Assembly (NCBI RefSeq): GCF_028622115.1
Contig: NZ_CP097263.1
Span: 2,480,001-2,544,000, forward strand
Reading direction: 5' to 3'
DNA from: Kutzneria chonburiensis
GTDB lineage: Bacteria; Actinomycetota; Actinomycetes; Mycobacteriales; Pseudonocardiaceae
DNA: 64,000 nucleotides
The notes beneath the pieces were generated by a model. The model ran no database searches. It saw only the letters and a list, made by a program, of their open reading frames with translations, and was not told the DNA's origin. Below are positions 56,847 through 64,000 of the stretch, in pieces. The position numbers and the translations under genes were made by a program. Position 1 is the stretch's first letter. Each line of letters opens with the position of its first letter.

Positions 56847-57359
56847 GTGAGCCGGCACGAGGTGGAGATCATCGCACTGCACGTGTCGCCCGAGCACGCC
56901 CTCGAAGGCCGGCCCGCCGACGGTCCGCGCCCGGATCCCGTTCCGGTGCAGCGAGATCATGTGGAAGTCCGAGCGGGACTCGGGCTGGTCGGCGACCGCT
57001 ACTTCAACCACCGTGCGCACCGCAACGCCGCCGTCACGATCTTCGCGGTGGAGTCGTTGGAGGCGCTGCATCTCGACCCGCCGCCGGACCCGCATGCCGT
57101 GCGCCGCAACATCGTGCTGCGCGGCTTTCCCGTGGACGAGCTGGTGGGCCGGCACTTCACACTGAACGGAATCCGGTTCGAAGGCCACCGCCCGGCCAGT
57201 CCGTGTGCGTGGATGGATGTCGTGGTCGCCCCGGGCGCGTTTCGCGGCCTGCGCGGGCATGGCGGTGTCCGTTGTGTGCCGTTGGACGACGGCGTGCTCC
57301 GCCTCGGCCCGGCCGTGTTGGAAACATCGGCGGCGGAGTCGGTGTTGGCGCAGGCATGA
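56847..57359 (+). CDS. MOSC-domain protein
   Basis: About 170 residues. The MOSC (molybdenum cofactor sulfurase C-terminal) fold is shown by GLGLVGDRYFNHRAHRNAAVTIF, the HAVRRNIVLRGFPVDELVG strand-turn, and the likely sulfur-carrying Cys in PASPCAWMD. MOSC proteins handle sulfur or molybdenum cofactor; several act in detoxifying N-hydroxylated compounds. The stop overlaps the oxidoreductase start (ATGA). Confidence 0.88.
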   Translation: MSRHEVEIIALHVSPEHALEGRPADGPRPDPVPVQRDHVEVRAGLGLVGDRYFNHRAHRNAAVTIFAVESLEALHLDPPPDPHAVRRNIVLRGFPVDELVGRHFTLNGIRFEGHRPASPCAWMDVVVAPGAFRGLRGHGGVRCVPLDDGVLRLGPAVLETSAAESVLAQA

Positions 57360-58423
57360 GCACACTCCTCTCGCCGTTCACGGTGCGCGGCATGACCGCC
57401 CGCAACCGGATCTGGGTGTCGCCGATGTGCCAGTACTCGGCCGTCGACGGCGTGCCCAACGACTGGCACTTCATGCATCTCTGCCAGTTCGCGGCCGGCG
57501 GCGCCGGCCTGGTGATGTCCGAGGCGGCGGCAGTGTCGCCGGAGGGCCGGATCAGTCCGCGTGACGCCGGCATCTGGAACGACGAGCAGGTGGCGGCGTG
57601 GCGGCGAATCGTCGACTTCATTCACGGCCAGGGCGCCAAGGCCGCCATCCAGCTCGGGCACGCCGGCCGCAAGGCGTCCACGCAGCCGCCGTGGCTCGGC
57701 CGCGCCACTGTGCCGGCGGCCGAGGGCGGCTGGCAGTCTGTCGCACCGAGCGCGGTGGCGTTCGGCGACTACGCGACGCCCCGTGAGCTCACCGAGGCGG
57801 AGATTCAGGGCGTGGTGGCCGCTTTCGCCGCCGGTGCCCGGCGTGCGCTGGACGCCGGAGTGGACGCCATCGAGATCCACGCCGCCCACGGCTATCTGAT
57901 CCACGAGTTCTCGTCGCCGCTGTCCAATCTCCGTACCGACGGCTACGGCGGCGATTTCGACGGCCGGGTCCGGTTCATGCTGGAGGTGGCGACGGCCGTC
58001 CGGGCCGAGATCGGCGACGAGGTGCCGCTGTTCACCCGGCTGTCCGCGACCGACTGGGCCGACGGTGGTTGGACCGGCGACGACACCGTGCGACTGGCCC
58101 GCTTGCTGGCTGATCACGGCGTCGACCTGGTCGACGTGTCCTCGGGCGGCCTCACCCCGGCCCAGCGGATCCCACTCGGCCCCGGCTACCAGGTGCCGTT
58201 CGCGCAGCGCGTCAGGGCCGAGGCCAAGGTGCCGACCGGGGCCGTCGGACTGATCACCGAGCCGCAGCAGGCCGAGCAGATCGTCGCCACCGGCGCCGCC
58301 GACGTCGTCTTCCTGGCCCGGGCTCTGCTGCGCGACCCGCACTGGCCGCTCAACGCCGCCCGGGTGCTCGGCGGCGACATCGAGTGGCCGGTCCAGTACG
58401 TCCGGGCGCGGCTGGAAAGATAG
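57356..58423 (+). CDS. Old-Yellow-Enzyme family NADPH:FMN oxidoreductase (YqjM-like)
   Basis: 355 residues from the ATG at 57356, which overlaps the MOSC stop; a longer ORF to 57203 is the shadow of MOSC. It has the YqjM-type features: the regulatory Cys in MCQYSA, QLGHAGRKA, the paired His in IHAAHGYLIHEF, SPLSNLRTDGYGG and GLITEPQQAE. It reduces activated alkenes with NADPH through FMN. Coupling to a MOSC protein suggests a detoxification or redox unit. Confidence 0.93.
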   Translation: MSTLLSPFTVRGMTARNRIWVSPMCQYSAVDGVPNDWHFMHLCQFAAGGAGLVMSEAAAVSPEGRISPRDAGIWNDEQVAAWRRIVDFIHGQGAKAAIQLGHAGRKASTQPPWLGRATVPAAEGGWQSVAPSAVAFGDYATPRELTEAEIQGVVAAFAAGARRALDAGVDAIEIHAAHGYLIHEFSSPLSNLRTDGYGGDFDGRVRFMLEVATAVRAEIGDEVPLFTRLSATDWADGGWTGDDTVRLARLLADHGVDLVDVSSGGLTPAQRIPLGPGYQVPFAQRVRAEAKVPTGAVGLITEPQQAEQIVATGAADVVFLARALLRDPHWPLNAARVLGGDIEWPVQYVRARLER

Positions 58424-58453
58424 ACCGCATCCGCGACGTCAATAGTGGGAGGA

Positions 58454-59383
58454 ATGGCTGTGGCCACCGAGGGTGACCTCATCGCCGAGCGCTACAAGCT
58501 GGTCAGGAAGGTCGGCAGTGGCGCGATGGGCACCGTCTGGCAGGCCCGTGACCAGCTGCTGCGGCGGGACGTCGCGGTCAAGGAGCTGCTCGTCCGCACC
58601 GGCATGACCGAGCTGCAGACCGACGAGGCCCGCAACCGGGCCATGCGGGAGGCGCGGCTGGCCGCCCGGCTGCACCACCCCAACGTCATCTCCATCTACG
58701 ACGTGGTGGAGTACGAGGGCCGGCCGTGCCTGATCATGGAGTACCTGCCCTCGCAGAGCCTGGCCGACCTCATCGCTGAGAACGGTGTGCTGCCGGTCGG
58801 CACCGTGGCCCGCATCGGCACCCAGATCGCCTCCGCGCTGGCCGCCGCGCACACCGCCGGCATCGTGCACCGTGACGTCAAGCCGGCCAACGTGCTGCTG
58901 ACCGGCGACAATGTGGCCAAGCTGACCGACTTCGGCATCTCTCGGGCCGACGGCGACGCCACCGTCACGGCTGCCGGCTTACTCGCCGGCACTCCCGCCT
59001 ACCTGCCGCCCGAGGTCGCCCAGGGCCACGACTCCGTCTTCGCCAGCGACGTCTACGCCCTCGGGGCCATGCTCTACGCCGCCGTCGAGGGTCATCCGCC
59101 GTTCGGCACCGACGACAACGCCGTCGCCCTGCTGCACCGCATCGCCACCGAGGAAGTCCCGCCGCCCGAGCACGCCGTGCCGCTCACCGCCACGCTCGTG
59201 TGGATGCTGCGCCGGGACCCCAAGCACCGGCCCGAGGCCAAGGAGGTCCAGGACGCCCTCGGCGCCCTGGCCGAGTCCATGCCGGCTGAGATGCCCGCAC
59301 CCGCTCCCGTGCCGGTCGAGGAGGCACCCCGGTCGCCGCCGCCGAGGGTCCCGACCGGCGCAAGGTCGTCGCCATCGCGCTGA
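58454..59383 (+). CDS. Ser/Thr protein kinase, cytoplasmic part
   Basis: A kinase domain of ~270 residues with P-loop VGSGAMGTVW, the catalytic Lys in VAVKELL, HRDVKPANVLL, DFGIS and GTPAYLPPE. The start is ATG 58454 (or GTG 58460) next to GGGAGGA. After residue ~278 a Pro-rich linker runs into an early stop at 59383. The membrane helix and extracellular sensor expected for this Pkn type are found immediately after, in the -1 frame (59332-59907). The frame change falls in GGCACCCCGG near 59324-59332. Confidence 0.9.
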   Translation: MAVATEGDLIAERYKLVRKVGSGAMGTVWQARDQLLRRDVAVKELLVRTGMTELQTDEARNRAMREARLAARLHHPNVISIYDVVEYEGRPCLIMEYLPSQSLADLIAENGVLPVGTVARIGTQIASALAAAHTAGIVHRDVKPANVLLTGDNVAKLTDFGISRADGDATVTAAGLLAGTPAYLPPEVAQGHDSVFASDVYALGAMLYAAVEGHPPFGTDDNAVALLHRIATEEVPPPEHAVPLTATLVWMLRRDPKHRPEAKEVQDALGALAESMPAEMPAPAPVPVEEAPRSPPPRVPTGARSSPSR

Positions 59384-59907
59384 TCGTCGGCGCGGTCGTC
59401 ATCGCCATCGTGGTGACGGTCTACGCCCTCAACCAGCCGCAGCCCTCATCCACCGCCGGCAGTCCGTCCACCACCCCGTCGCACACCACGACCGCCTCCA
59501 GCACCACCACGACGCCGGCTCCCACCAGCACCACCACCGGCACGACGACTACGACCAGCACCACCACGACCACGTCCGCCGCCCCACCGCCGGCGGACGT
59601 CAGCAGCCAGCTCACCGCTTTCATCACCGACTACTACAAGCTGATGCCCAACGATCTTCAGGACGGCTGGGGCCACCTCACCGCCGCCTACCAGTCGGGC
59701 ACGGCCGGCGGCTTCGCCGGGTACCAGCAGTTCTGGAGCCAGTTCTCCGGCATCGACCTCAGCGGCATCACTGCCACCCCGCCCGGCACCGTCGTCGCCA
59801 CGCTCACGTACCACTACAAGAACGGCGGCACTCGGGTCGAGCGCACCACCTTCGGCCTCGTCCAGCAGGACGGCGCCTGGAAGATCGCGTCCTCGGTGGT
59901 CGGCTGA
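59332..59907 (+). CDS. Membrane helix plus extracellular NTF2-like sensor of the kinase, in the -1 frame
   Basis: From the frame change the sequence reads a basic stop-transfer (GPDRRK), a membrane helix (VVAIALIVGAVVIAIVVTVY), a Thr/Ser-rich linker of ~50 residues and a ~95-residue domain (LTAFITDYYKLMPNDLQDGW ... DGAWKIASSVVG) with the look of an NTF2-like fold. This is the normal C-terminal half of an actinobacterial sensor kinase. If translated separately, the first start codon is GTG 59410, which would cut the membrane helix; so a frameshift or a broken gene is more likely. Confidence 0.75.
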   Translation, partial: VAAAEGPDRRKVVAIALIVGAVVIAIVVTVYALNQPQPSSTAGSPSTTPSHTTTASSTTTTPAPTSTTTGTTTTTSTTTTTSAAPPPADVSSQLTAFITDYYKLMPNDLQDGWGHLTAAYQSGTAGGFAGYQQFWSQFSGIDLSGITATPPGTVVATLTYHYKNGGTRVERTTFGLVQQDGAWKIASSVVG

Positions 59908-60043
59908 GCGGTTCGGGAATGCCCGAGCGGGTGGCCAGGCGGAATGACCCGCATGGCCCAGCGGTCGGCGAGGCGGCAACAGTTCTGCCGAGATACCCGG
60001 ATTTCGCCTGGTAAACTACGGTTTCCGGTACCGTCGCGCTGGT

Positions 60044-60715
60044 GTGGACGCCACGCCGGGATCCCAAGCAGGAGCCCGAGGCCACGGACGCTCTCGGCCG
60101 CCTGGACGAACCCGCGCCGGACGAGATGCCCATGCCGGTCGAGGACGAGCCCTCGACCGCCGCCTCCCCCGCCGCAAGCTCGTCGCTGTCGCCGTGCGCA
60201 TCGGCGCGGTCGCCGTAGCCGTCGGGGTCACCGTCTACGCCCTCAACCAGCCGCAACCCTCGGTCACCGCCCGCGCTTCATCGCCCACGGCCAAGTCGAC
60301 CACCGCCGCCCCCACCACCACTGCCGCTCCCACCACCACCGACGAGCAATCGCCGGACGAGGACACGGACGACCCGGCGCCCTCGGACGATCCGATCGTC
60401 GCCACGATCACCGCGTACTTCAACTTCCTGCCCGGTGACCCCGACGCCGCCTGGGCCCTCCTCACCACCGACGCGCAGGCCAGTCTGGAGCGCTACGACG
60501 ACGCCCACGCCCGGTATCGACAGGGCTGGGACCAGTACTCCTCCATCCACATCACCCACGTCACCCACGTGAACGCCGACAGCACTTCCGCCACCGTCAT
60601 GTACGACTCCCAGTACAAGGACGGCAGGCCCGGTGGTACCAATCTTTATAGCTACACGGTGGCCAAGGAAGACGGCCAGTGGAAGATCGCCAGCTGGATG
60701 ATGATCGGCGGCTGA
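60044..60715 (+). CDS. Duplicated kinase sensor region (truncated paralogue)
   Basis: A second copy of the kinase 3' half. The bases from about 60033 match the kinase end (LVWTPRRDPKQEPEA versus LVWMLRRDPKHRPEA), then follow a linker, the membrane helix (LVAVAVRIGAVAVAVGVTVYALNQPQP), a Thr-rich linker and the NTF2-like domain ending DGQWKIASWMM. The kinase domain itself is missing. As in the first copy, the kinase-like part and the membrane part are in frames offset by -1. An in-frame GTG at 60044 opens the membrane-part frame; whether it is expressed is unclear. Confidence 0.65.
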   Translation: MDATPGSQAGARGHGRSRPPGRTRAGRDAHAGRGRALDRRLPRRKLVAVAVRIGAVAVAVGVTVYALNQPQPSVTARASSPTAKSTTAAPTTTAAPTTTDEQSPDEDTDDPAPSDDPIVATITAYFNFLPGDPDAAWALLTTDAQASLERYDDAHARYRQGWDQYSSIHITHVTHVNADSTSATVMYDSQYKDGRPGGTNLYSYTVAKEDGQWKIASWMMIGG

Positions 60716-60718
60716 GGG

Positions 60719-62188
60719 CTAGCGGGACAGCTCCAGGGCCAGGAAGAGGTCGACGCGGTCGGCGAACCGGGACAGGTCGCGGGCGGTGAGCTCCTCGACG
60801 CGGCCCATGCGGTAGCGCAGGGTGTTGACGTGCAGATGCAGGCGAGCGGCGGCCTGGCTCCACGAGCCGGAACAGTCGAGGAAGACGCGCAGGGACTCCA
60901 AGAGCTCGGAGTGGTGCTCCTGGTCGTAGGCCCGGACAGGGCCGAGCAGGCGGAGGCAGAAGGACTGGCGGAGCTCGTCGGGCAGGGCGCCGAACAGGAG
61001 CTGGTGGGAAGCGAGCTCGGAGCCGGCGACGACGGCGGCCCGCGATCCGTTGTGGGAAGCGACGTTGCGGGCGTAACGAGCCTCGTCGATCGAGGCGCGC
61101 AGGCGGGAACCGGGGCCGGGGGTGCTGACGCCGAGGGCCAGGCGGCACGAGCCGAGACCGGACTCGATGGCGCGAACGCCGGAGCGCAGCGAGTCGAGCA
61201 AGTCGTTGTCGGCCACGGTGATCGCGACGGCCTCACCGTCCACATCGGTCACGAGGCCGTCGACGAGCTCGTCGAGGACGTCCAACGCGAGACCGGCCTC
61301 GCCGGCAATGGTCATGGACACCACGCACAACCGGTCCTCGGCACCGAAGCCGGCGGCGGTGAGCCGGGCGCTGATGTCGGCGGCGGGCGTGGACTCGTCG
61401 GCCAACAGCCCCAGCAGCTGGGTGGCGGCCCGGCGCCCGACGACCCGGCCGGCGGCCAGGGCGGAGCGTTCCAGGCCGATCAACGTGGCCAGCTCGACGG
61501 CGATCTCGTGATGGTCGGCCGTCCAGTCGGCGACGACCAGCGCCCAGCACGACAGCCGATGCCCGGTGCCTATGGGTAGCACGCGGTAAGACCCAACCTG
61601 GAGTTTGCCTCTTACGAAGCCGGCAGCGACAGTCGGGCCGTCCGGAAGTTCGGCCACGCCGGCCACCACACGGCCGGTCTGGCTGATCACCCAGCACGGA
61701 ACGCCCAGCTCAGCGGCACCGGCGGCGACCAGGCCGTCCAGGCCGCCGCCCTGGCCCAACGCGGCGACCAGGCGGCGGTGGTGCTCCAGGACGGCGCTGG
61801 ACCGGCGGACGTGCTCGGCGGCCAGGGCCGAGACGACCCGCTGGGTGATGGACGTGAACGAGACGTCCAACGGCACGGTGAACAGCCGCACGCCGTGGCG
61901 CTGGCAGGCGTCGACGACGACGTCGAAGGTCACGGGGCCGATCTCGGCGGTGCCGACGCCGAGGGCGGCGACGCCCATCTCGGCGACGGCCGACACGAAG
62001 GCCTCGGCGTCGGCCGGCTCGTGGTACCAGAGCATGCCGGTGAGCACGACCTCGCCGCCGCCCAGGTAGCGGCGCGGGTCACGCAGGTCGGTGATGTAGA
62101 TCCAGCGGAACTCCGGATCGGGCTCGGTCGCGCCGACCAGCAGCCGCAGCCCGAGCGCCGGGTCGGCCAGCAGCTCTCCGAGACGCAC
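60719..62188 (-). CDS. PucR-family transcriptional regulator
   Basis: About 489 residues from the GTG at 62188; a TTG at 62218 would lengthen it through a perfect palindrome and is less likely. The N-terminal PucR domain (LGELLADPALGLRLLVGA ... WIYITDLRDPRRYLGGGEVVLTG) and the C-terminal HTH (WSQAAARLHLHVNTLRYRMGRVEEL) are typical of purine-catabolism regulators. It is divergent from the molybdo-hydroxylase genes, which it probably controls. Confidence 0.9.
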   Translation of the reverse strand: MRLGELLADPALGLRLLVGATEPDPEFRWIYITDLRDPRRYLGGGEVVLTGMLWYHEPADAEAFVSAVAEMGVAALGVGTAEIGPVTFDVVVDACQRHGVRLFTVPLDVSFTSITQRVVSALAAEHVRRSSAVLEHHRRLVAALGQGGGLDGLVAAGAAELGVPCWVISQTGRVVAGVAELPDGPTVAAGFVRGKLQVGSYRVLPIGTGHRLSCWALVVADWTADHHEIAVELATLIGLERSALAAGRVVGRRAATQLLGLLADESTPAADISARLTAAGFGAEDRLCVVSMTIAGEAGLALDVLDELVDGLVTDVDGEAVAITVADNDLLDSLRSGVRAIESGLGSCRLALGVSTPGPGSRLRASIDEARYARNVASHNGSRAAVVAGSELASHQLLFGALPDELRQSFCLRLLGPVRAYDQEHHSELLESLRVFLDCSGSWSQAAARLHLHVNTLRYRMGRVEELTARDLSRFADRVDLFLALELSR

Positions 62189-62202
62189 GCCGAGCAGCCT
62201 AC

Positions 62203-62218
62203 TTGGAGGATCCTCCAA
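62203..62218. promoter_or_regulatory. Perfect palindrome TTGGAGGATCCTCCAA
   Basis: A 16-bp uninterrupted palindrome in the short region between the PucR-type regulator and the xdh-like operon. It is a candidate operator for the regulator on both promoters. Confidence 0.55.
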
Positions 62219-62296
62219 AAGACCCGCCCGATCGGGTCGGCGTTTCGTGCCCTCCGCCGCTAGCAGCCGCCACGGCCGGACTGTGTACTACGTCAC

Positions 62297-63154
62297 GTGG
62301 AATTCCTACGACCGAACTCCCTGGCCGAGGCCCTGGCCGCCAAGGCGGCGCAGCCGGACGCGGTGCCGATCGCCGGCGGCACCGACGTGATGGTCGAGCT
62401 GAACTTCGACCACCGCCGGCCGGCCGCGCTGCTGGACCTCACGCGGGTCGACGAGCTGGCGCAGTGGTCGGTCATGACGAGCGGCACCCGGCTGGGCGCG
62501 GGCGTGCCCTACACGCGGATCATCGCCGAGCTGGGCGACCGCCTGCCGGGGCTGGCCATGGCCTCCCGCACGGTCGGCTCGCCGCAGATCCGCAACCGCG
62601 GCACGGTCGGCGGCAACCTCGGCGCCTCCTCCCCCGCCGGCGACACGCACCCCGTGCTGCTGGCCACGGACGCGATCGTGGAGGTGGCGTCGGTCAGGGG
62701 CACGCGGAAGATCCCGATCGGCGAGTTCTACCGGGGCGTGAAGCGCAACGCGCTCGAGCCGGACGAGCTGATCATCGCCGTGCACCTGCCGACCGGCAGC
62801 GGTCCGCAGCAGTTCAGCAAGGTCGGCACGCGCAACGCCATGGTCATCGCGGTCTGCTCGTTCGGCCTGGCCCTGCACCCGGACGGCCACAAGGTCGGCG
62901 CGGGCATCGGGTCCGCCGGGCCGACGCCGATCCGCGCGGTCGAGGCCGAGCGGTTCGCCGCCGAGGAGCTTTCGTGGGATTCGCCGAAGCCGCTGACCGA
63001 CGGGCTGGCCCGGCGCTTCGGTGAGCTGGTCGCCGCCGCGGCCACACCGATCGACGACGTCCGCGGCACCGCCGCCTACCGCCGGCACGCGCTGTCCGTG
63101 CTGGCCCGCCGCACGCTCACCTGGGCATGGAAGGACTACGCGCGATGCGCCTGA
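62297..63154 (+). CDS. Molybdo-hydroxylase FAD subunit (xanthine dehydrogenase-like)
   Basis: 285 residues from the GTG at 62297. It is the medium FAD-binding subunit of the xanthine dehydrogenase/CO dehydrogenase family: PIAGGTDVMVELN, GSPQIRNRGTVGGNLGASSPAGDTHPVL and a C-terminal CO_deh_flav_C domain. It carries electrons from the iron-sulfur subunit to NAD or another acceptor. It overlaps the next gene by 10 bp. The large molybdopterin subunit is not in the window and should follow to the right or lie elsewhere. Confidence 0.93.
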   Translation: MEFLRPNSLAEALAAKAAQPDAVPIAGGTDVMVELNFDHRRPAALLDLTRVDELAQWSVMTSGTRLGAGVPYTRIIAELGDRLPGLAMASRTVGSPQIRNRGTVGGNLGASSPAGDTHPVLLATDAIVEVASVRGTRKIPIGEFYRGVKRNALEPDELIIAVHLPTGSGPQQFSKVGTRNAMVIAVCSFGLALHPDGHKVGAGIGSAGPTPIRAVEAERFAAEELSWDSPKPLTDGLARRFGELVAAAATPIDDVRGTAAYRRHALSVLARRTLTWAWKDYARCA

Positions 63155-63603
63155 ACGTCACGGTCAACGGGGAGGCCAGGCAGGCTGACGACGTGTGGGA
63201 GGGCGAGAGCCTGCTCTACGTGCTGCGTGAACGGCTCGGCCTCCCGGGCTCGAAGAATGCCTGTGAGCAGGGCGAATGCGGGTCCTGCACGGTGTACCTG
63301 GACGGCGTGCCGGCCTGCTCCTGCCTGGTCGCGGCGGGTCAGGCCGAGGGCCGCGAGGTGCGGACCGTGGAAGGGCTGGCCGAGGGTGACCACCTGGACC
63401 GCGTGCAGCAGTCCTTTGTGGACGCAGGGGCGGTGCAGTGCGGCTTCTGCACGCCGGGGCTGGTGGTCGCCGCTCACGACCTGCTCGAACGGGTGCCGAA
63501 CCCATCTGATCCGGAGATTCGCGAGGCGCTGGCCGGCAACCTGTGCCGCTGCACCGGTTACGAGAAGATCCTGGACGCCGTGCGACTGGCGGCCACCCGA
63601 TGA
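63145..63603 (+). CDS. Molybdo-hydroxylase [2Fe-2S] subunit
   Basis: 152 residues from the ATG at 63145 (MRLNVTVNGE); an ATG six codons earlier is possible. Both iron-sulfur clusters are marked: CEQGECGSCTVYLDG...C in the plant-ferredoxin-type domain, and CGFCTPG ... CRCTGYEKI in the C-terminal helical domain. It is the small subunit partner of the FAD subunit. Confidence 0.95.
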   Translation: MRLNVTVNGEARQADDVWEGESLLYVLRERLGLPGSKNACEQGECGSCTVYLDGVPACSCLVAAGQAEGREVRTVEGLAEGDHLDRVQQSFVDAGAVQCGFCTPGLVVAAHDLLERVPNPSDPEIREALAGNLCRCTGYEKILDAVRLAATR

Positions 63604-64000
63604 GCGTCACGGTCATCGACAACGCGGCCATCGCGACGGTTGACGCCAACGGCACCGAGCATGCCAGCGGCCACATCGTCATCCGCGACGGTCTGATCGA
63701 GAAGGTCGGGAACGGCCCGGTCGAACGACCGGCCGACAACCACGACTTCATCGACGCCCGGGGGCGCCTGGTCACGCCGGGCCTGGTCAACACGCATCAC
63801 CACCTCTACCAGTGGGCGACTCGCGGCTACGCCAAGGACGCCGAGCTCTTCGAGTGGCTGACCACGCTCTACCCGGTGTGGGGCCGGCTGACCGAGGAGG
63901 TCACCCGGGCGGCCGGCGCGGCCGGCATGGCCAAGCTGGCGCTGACCGGCTGCACGACGATCGCCGACCACCACTACGTCTTCCCCGACAACGGCGGCGA
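63600..64000 (+). CDS. Amidohydrolase, 8-oxoguanine/guanine deaminase-like (partial)
   Basis: The ATG at 63600 overlaps the iron-sulfur subunit stop as ATGA and the frame is open to the right edge. The N-terminal segment has the amidohydrolase beta-strands (IVIRDGLIEKVGNG, DARGRLVTPGLVNTHHHLYQ) with the metal-binding HxH as THHHLYQWATRGY, a form typical of 8-oxoguanine deaminase-like enzymes. In a PucR-linked operon a role in purine or oxidised-purine breakdown fits. The active-site half is outside the window. Confidence 0.85.
   Translation, partial: MSVTVIDNAAIATVDANGTEHASGHIVIRDGLIEKVGNGPVERPADNHDFIDARGRLVTPGLVNTHHHLYQWATRGYAKDAELFEWLTTLYPVWGRLTEEVTRAAGAAGMAKLALTGCTTIADHHYVFPDNGG

Overview
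The window is high-GC actinobacterial DNA. Codon use, the very large NRPS gene, the NSAR/NAAAR-type racemase, the Pls-like synthetase and the many 4-nt GTGA/ATGA gene overlaps suggest a filamentous member of the Pseudonocardiaceae (Amycolatopsis/Kutzneria-like). That placement is inference; no rRNA or tRNA is present to test it.

1-20.9 kb: minus-strand nonribosomal peptide operon. A 5760-residue NRPS (A-T, C-A-T-E, C-A-T-E, C-A-T-E, C-A-T) is followed by an MbtH protein, a serine hydrolase that looks like a penicillin-binding-protein-type peptide cyclase, and the first condensation domain of another NRPS that runs off the left edge. No integrated thioesterase is visible. The pocket residues suggest Ile then Val in modules 3 and 4, both followed by epimerisation. 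The ~0.9 kb upstream of the NRPS is unusually rich in perfect palindromes.

20.9-25.4 kb: minus-strand operon of a LytTR response regulator, DUF485 protein, sodium:solute (acetate/pyruvate-type) symporter and LytS-type kinase. Between symporter and kinase sits a previously hidden chain of three 26-codon ORFs, each overlapping the next by GTGA; it is a 77-bp tandem repeat whose period is set by that overlap.

25.8-31.6 kb: plus-strand cassette of a fatty acyl-AMP ligase, a four-part fusion (FAD oxidoreductase, carrier domain, thioesterase, cytochrome P450) and a short P450-like protein without the heme cysteine. This is the best candidate for an undescribed pathway.

31.6-42.8 kb: membrane protein, beta-lactamase-fold hydrolase, hydrolase-DUF4180 fusion with an HTH regulator and a dyad operator, a secreted protein, a GNAT/NSAR pair (probable D-to-L amino acid conversion), a zinc-ribbon miniprotein, a P450 with its ferredoxin, a cold-shock protein and a GH3 glycosidase.

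43-47.7 kb: class II lanthipeptide locus, with an unlisted 59-residue precursor, a LanM interrupted by a -1 frame change that separates the dehydratase from the cyclase zinc ligands, and an ABC exporter.

47.7-64 kb: a conflict-type protein with a degenerate P-loop, a Pls/PosA-like membrane NRPS with an M1 peptidase, a PaaK-like ligase with a 23-residue peptide gene, MOSC and Old-Yellow-Enzyme genes, a Ser/Thr kinase whose membrane/extracellular part lies in the -1 frame and is duplicated next door, and a PucR-controlled purine-catabolism operon (molybdo-hydroxylase FAD and iron-sulfur subunits plus an amidohydrolase) that leaves the right edge.
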